In this document: positions 61,649 through 64,000 of the stretch, piece by piece | How positions within the stretch are numbered: position 1 is the first letter of the stretch | Layout: every line of letters begins with the position of its first letter | Source of the DNA: Amycolatopsis marina | GTDB taxonomy: Bacteria; Actinomycetota; Actinomycetes; Mycobacteriales; Pseudonocardiaceae | Reading direction: 5' to 3' | DNA: 64,000 bases | Assembly (NCBI RefSeq): GCF_900111885.1 | Contig: NZ_FOKG01000030.1 | Coordinates: 1-64,000 of the forward strand | Position numbers and translations under genes: made by a program | Notes under the pieces: generated by a model | Seen by the model: the letters and a program-made list of their open reading frames with translations, nothing else | Told to the model about the DNA's origin: nothing | Database searches by the model: none

Positions 61649-62254
61649 TCAGCCCGGCTGGAGTGCCGAATCGTGGGCGATCGCATGCTGCACCACCGAG
61701 ATGAGCACCTGCTTCGCCGATTCCCTGTCCCGCGCGTCGCACGCCATGATCGGCACGGAGTTGGAGATCGTCAGCGCGTGCCGCACATCCTCGATCTGAT
61801 GGTGCAGCAGCCGGTCGAAGCAGTTGATGGCCACGACATACGGCAGCTTCCGGTTCTCGAAGAAGTCGATCGATGGGAAGGCATCCGACAGTCGCCGGGT
61901 GTCCACCAGCACGACGGCGCCGATCGCACCGAGCGTGAGGTCGTCCCACATGAACCAGAACCGGTGCTGACCAGGCGTGCCGAACACGTACAGGACGAGG
62001 TCGGAGTCCAGCGAGATCCGGCCGAAGTCCATGGCCACGGTGGTCGTCGTCTTGTTCGGGGTGGCCGACACATCATCGACCGACACGCTGGCCTCGGTCA
62101 TCGAGGCCTCCGTGGTCAGCGGGTCGATCTCGGAGACCGCACCGACGAGCGTGGTCTTGCCGACCCCGAACCCGCCTGCCACCACGATCTTGGCCGATGA
62201 GGTCGGTCCCGCCGCCGACGTGTTCGCGTCGGAGTCAAATTCTCCGAAGCCCAC
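61649..62254 (-). CDS. Conservon GTPase (CvnD-type)
   Basis: A 201-residue Ras-like GTPase. P loop GGFGVGKT (27-34), DxxG-like FGTPGQHRF (92-96), and NCFD in place of NKxD for guanine recognition. CvnD proteins form a heterocomplex with CvnA, B and C at the membrane and are compared with eukaryotic G-protein systems. The GTG start at 62254 lies within the DUF742 gene end (20-base overlap), so it is coupled. Confidence 0.92.
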   Translation of the reverse strand: MGFGEFDSDANTSAAGPTSSAKIVVAGGFGVGKTTLVGAVSEIDPLTTEASMTEASVSVDDVSATPNKTTTTVAMDFGRISLDSDLVLYVFGTPGQHRFWFMWDDLTLGAIGAVVLVDTRRLSDAFPSIDFFENRKLPYVVAINCFDRLLHHQIEDVRHALTISNSVPIMACDARDRESAKQVLISVVQHAIAHDSALQPG

Positions 62255-63020
62255 TGAGCACCCTTTCCATGAACTCGATACTCGGGCGGTCGCCCACCGC
62301 GGTGTTCGCGGAGTGCACGAGAACCAACCCGAGGCCAGCAACATCACCAACCAGGACCCGCACCACACCGAGGGGCAACCGCAGCAGCGCGGCGACCTCG
62401 GCGACCGAGCGCGTGTCCAGGCACAGGTCGCAGATGGACCGGTGTTCCGGAACGCGGACCCGGTCGAGCACCCTGCCACGCTCGCTCGTCTGGACGAGCG
62501 CCTCGATGGCGAGGTCGTAACTCGGCCTGGTCCGGCCGCGAGTACGGAAGTACGGCCGCACCAGTCCGGAGGACTCCTCCTGGTACTCACCTGCCGCCTG
62601 CACCGGCAGTCCGGGAATCGACGGCATCGACGGCATCGACGGGTAGGAGGGCATCGACGGGTACGACCGCTCCGCCGGGGACTCGGCGGGAAGCCCGCGC
62701 TCGTCGAACGCACCGAGTTCCTCGTCGTGGACGTCTCTGCCGCTGGAGACCCCGTAGAGCTCCGAGTTCGGCCCGCTGAGCAGGCGATCCCGGAAGTCCG
62801 TCACGTCGAACTCCGCCGGGTCACGTCCAGTGCCGTGATCCGGATGGTGTAGCCAGTCCTCGTTCACCATCGCCTGTGCTCGCTCCGCCTCGACATCTGC
62901 CACCCGGGCCGCCCTGCGGCGTGCACGCCTGCCACCGGCCCGCTCGTTGTCGGCCTCTCCAGGCCACGGACCGGTCCGGTCATCGAGCCATCGCCCGCTC
63001 CGCGAACGCCCTGAGTCCAC
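62235..63020 (-). CDS. DUF742 (CvnC-type) protein with long N-terminal extension
   Basis: A 261-residue protein. The C-terminal ~115 residues are a DUF742 domain (GLVRPYFRTRGRTRPSYDLA, ICDLCLDTRSVAEVAALLRL). Residues 1-145 are an added part: Arg-rich start, acidic middle and a linker of PSMPSYPSMPSMPSIPG repeats (about 118-140). Typical CvnC is 110-130 residues. The linker could span or bind another conservon partner. Start GTG 63020 with GAGAGGAAT before it. Confidence 0.88.
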   Translation of the reverse strand: MDSGRSRSGRWLDDRTGPWPGEADNERAGGRRARRRAARVADVEAERAQAMVNEDWLHHPDHGTGRDPAEFDVTDFRDRLLSGPNSELYGVSSGRDVHDEELGAFDERGLPAESPAERSYPSMPSYPSMPSMPSIPGLPVQAAGEYQEESSGLVRPYFRTRGRTRPSYDLAIEALVQTSERGRVLDRVRVPEHRSICDLCLDTRSVAEVAALLRLPLGVVRVLVGDVAGLGLVLVHSANTAVGDRPSIEFMERVLSGLRRI

Positions 63021-63053
63021 ATTCCTCTCCTCAGTGCCCGACGCCGCACGGCG

Positions 63054-63515
63054 TCACCGTCGAACCGCACCCTGTAGTTGCGCCCGCAGCTCAGGTGTCA
63101 TCTGCTGCCCAACCCGGTCGACCAGCAGCGTCATCTCGTACACCACCAAGCCGATGTCACTGTCCGGCGAGCCGAGCACCGCGAGGCACGAACCGTCCGA
63201 CACCGACATCAGGAACAGGAAGCCGTTGGCCATCTCGACCACGGTCTGCGCAACGGTGCCGCCCTCGAAGACCTGCGCCGCTCCGCGCGCGAGGCTCGTC
63301 AGCCCCGAGGCGACCGCGGCCAACTGGTCGGCCCTGTCCTTGGGCAGTCCCTTGGAGGCAGCGAGCAGCAGGCCGTCGGCCGAGACGACCACCGCGTGCG
63401 CCGCTCCAGGCACCCGGTGCACGAAATCGGTGATGAGCCAAGCGAAACTACCCTGCGAACCGGATCCACCCTGCGGTTTCGATCCGTTCGGCTGTGCGGA
63501 ACCCGCCCTGGTCAC
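63054..63515 (-). CDS. Roadblock/LC7 (CvnB-type) protein
   Basis: A 153-residue roadblock protein: FAWLITDFVHRVPGAAHAVV and VSADGLLLAASKGLPKDRAD match CvnB; the end TLLVDRVGQQMTPELRAQLQ equals that of the second copy at 60873. It stands between the kinase (upstream) and DUF742. GTG 63515 has GGGGAAGGACA before it. The first 15 residues are Ser/Gly-rich. Confidence 0.92.
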   Translation of the reverse strand: MTRAGSAQPNGSKPQGGSGSQGSFAWLITDFVHRVPGAAHAVVVSADGLLLAASKGLPKDRADQLAAVASGLTSLARGAAQVFEGGTVAQTVVEMANGFLFLMSVSDGSCLAVLGSPDSDIGLVVYEMTLLVDRVGQQMTPELRAQLQGAVRR

Positions 63516-63573
63516 TGTGTCCTTCCCCAACCGTGTGCCGTTTCCCGATACCGCGATGGATTCCCGTTCACGA

Positions 63574-64000
63574 TCACTCCTCCACCCCGTGTTCGGCCGA
63601 CCGCTCACTCGCCCCGTTGACGCGGACAGCGTCACGTTCGTGCGCCTCGGCCGGCGACTCCCTCAGCGCGTGGCGCCCACTCTGGTAGCCACGCTGAAAA
63701 CTCACCATACGGCTCCGGGCGGCCGCCGCGGACCGGGCGATCGCTCCCTGCCCCGGCTTGCCTGAGGTGGTATCGGTGAACGCGCTGCCCTCGCTCTGCC
63801 CGACCGAGCCGGGGACAAGGTATGCGTTGGGTACGCGTTTGGGCAGACCGGCCGGGGTGATCTCCTCGTCCTTGGACTCCAGCAGCGCCTGCGCGGCCTC
63901 CCAGCCGTTGCCGGTCGCCGCTCCCCAGCCTTCCTCCGCCTCGGCCTCTTCGGTGCGGTTGGCCTGTTCCGGTTGCTCCACGGCCACCTCCTCGGCCTCG
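63574..64000 (-). CDS. Conservon sensor kinase (CvnA-type), C-terminal end only
   Basis: The last ~140 residues of a large protein whose start is beyond base 64000. The tail TPAGLPKRVPNAYLVPGSV and RSRMVSFQRGYQSGRHAL matches the standard end of CvnA kinases (LPKRVRQA-type, then a MxxFQRG-type motif). The rest is a Glu/Ala-rich disordered linker. CvnA carries sensor, HAMP-like and ATPase domains outside the window. It heads a cvnA-B-C-D operon that continues to 61649. Confidence 0.85.
   Translation of the reverse strand, partial: EAEEVAVEQPEQANRTEEAEAEEGWGAATGNGWEAAQALLESKDEEITPAGLPKRVPNAYLVPGSVGQSEGSAFTDTTSGKPGQGAIARSAAAARSRMVSFQRGYQSGRHALRESPAEAHERDAVRVNGASERSAEHGVEE

Overview
The window looks like a chromosomal segment of a high-GC actinobacterium, most likely a member of Pseudonocardiales (Saccharomonospora, Prauserella or Amycolatopsis type). 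This rests on the base composition and strong G/C third-position use, on SepH, Rpf/LysM, DUF2537, DUF2530, DUF2771 and DUF3027 proteins, on Cvn conservon genes, and on gene order that matches, from memory, the Mycobacterium tuberculosis Rv0862c-Rv0884c neighbourhood in several blocks. The genus is inference. I saw no rRNA, tRNA or CRISPR array.

Layout. 1-1.7 kb: the end of an IS701-type transposase abutting an orphan ESX/type VII-like helical protein. 1.7-7.9 kb: a TetR / EphD-like hydrolase-SDR pair, then an ABC-2 exporter coupled to a NarL-type two-component system. 8-13.5 kb: lactate permease, beta-lactamase-fold protein, serC, sepH. 13.5-17.1 kb: YjbR protein, DUF2537, SpoU methyltransferase, GCS2 ligase. 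17.3-20.6 kb: TetR, heme oxygenase behind an iron box, superoxide dismutase, arylamine N-acetyltransferase. 20.9-25.3 kb: MarR/MFS pair, then an ECF sigma factor with two tandem CU044_5270-type membrane proteins. 25.6-36.2 kb: NCS2 permease, DUF2530, a sacsin-like ATPase with DUF3027, a glutaminyl cyclotransferase lipoprotein, MFS, DUF2771, a cold-shock protein and a HAD phosphatase. 36.2-48.7 kb: TetR/R2lox pair, a frameshifted K+ channel, several regulator-enzyme pairs, acyl-CoA ligase, PhzF, YccF, HxlR/QorB, snapalysin, two phosphatases. 48.7-56.3 kb: molybdenum: modABC with a Mop/HTH protein, moaA-moaD, an rpf gene, moaC and a MoaB-MoaE fusion. 56.4-60.4 kb: ACT-malic enzyme, a 61-residue conserved protein, an Rv0862c-like helicase-associated protein. 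60.5-64 kb: a complete cvnABCD-type conservon plus a second cvnBC pair.

How the genes work together. Most regulators sit next to their likely targets with palindromic operators between them (TetR-ephD, TetR-R2lox, TetR-FMN protein, HxlR-qorB, MarR-MFS). The molybdenum block joins molybdate uptake, a divergent Mop-type protein and Moco synthesis. The iron theme is heme oxygenase, its DtxR/IdeR-type box, and a second strong orphan box at 20.69 kb.

The most unusual content is non-coding. One family of near-identical palindromes (arms GCACTTTCCC / GGGAAAGTGC) occurs at eight exact and two degenerate sites, all in gene 3' spaces; two sites are paired doublets with a conserved spacer, and the degenerate copies keep pairing through compensatory changes. 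Two copies of a 140-155 bp element with GGGTTATTCACAA ends, and a 236 bp inverted-repeat element flanked by CTAG, look like MITEs; two of the three supply stop codons to neighbouring genes. A perfect 35 bp palindrome holding an iron box lies between convergent genes, bounded by hairpins, and may drive an iron-controlled small RNA.
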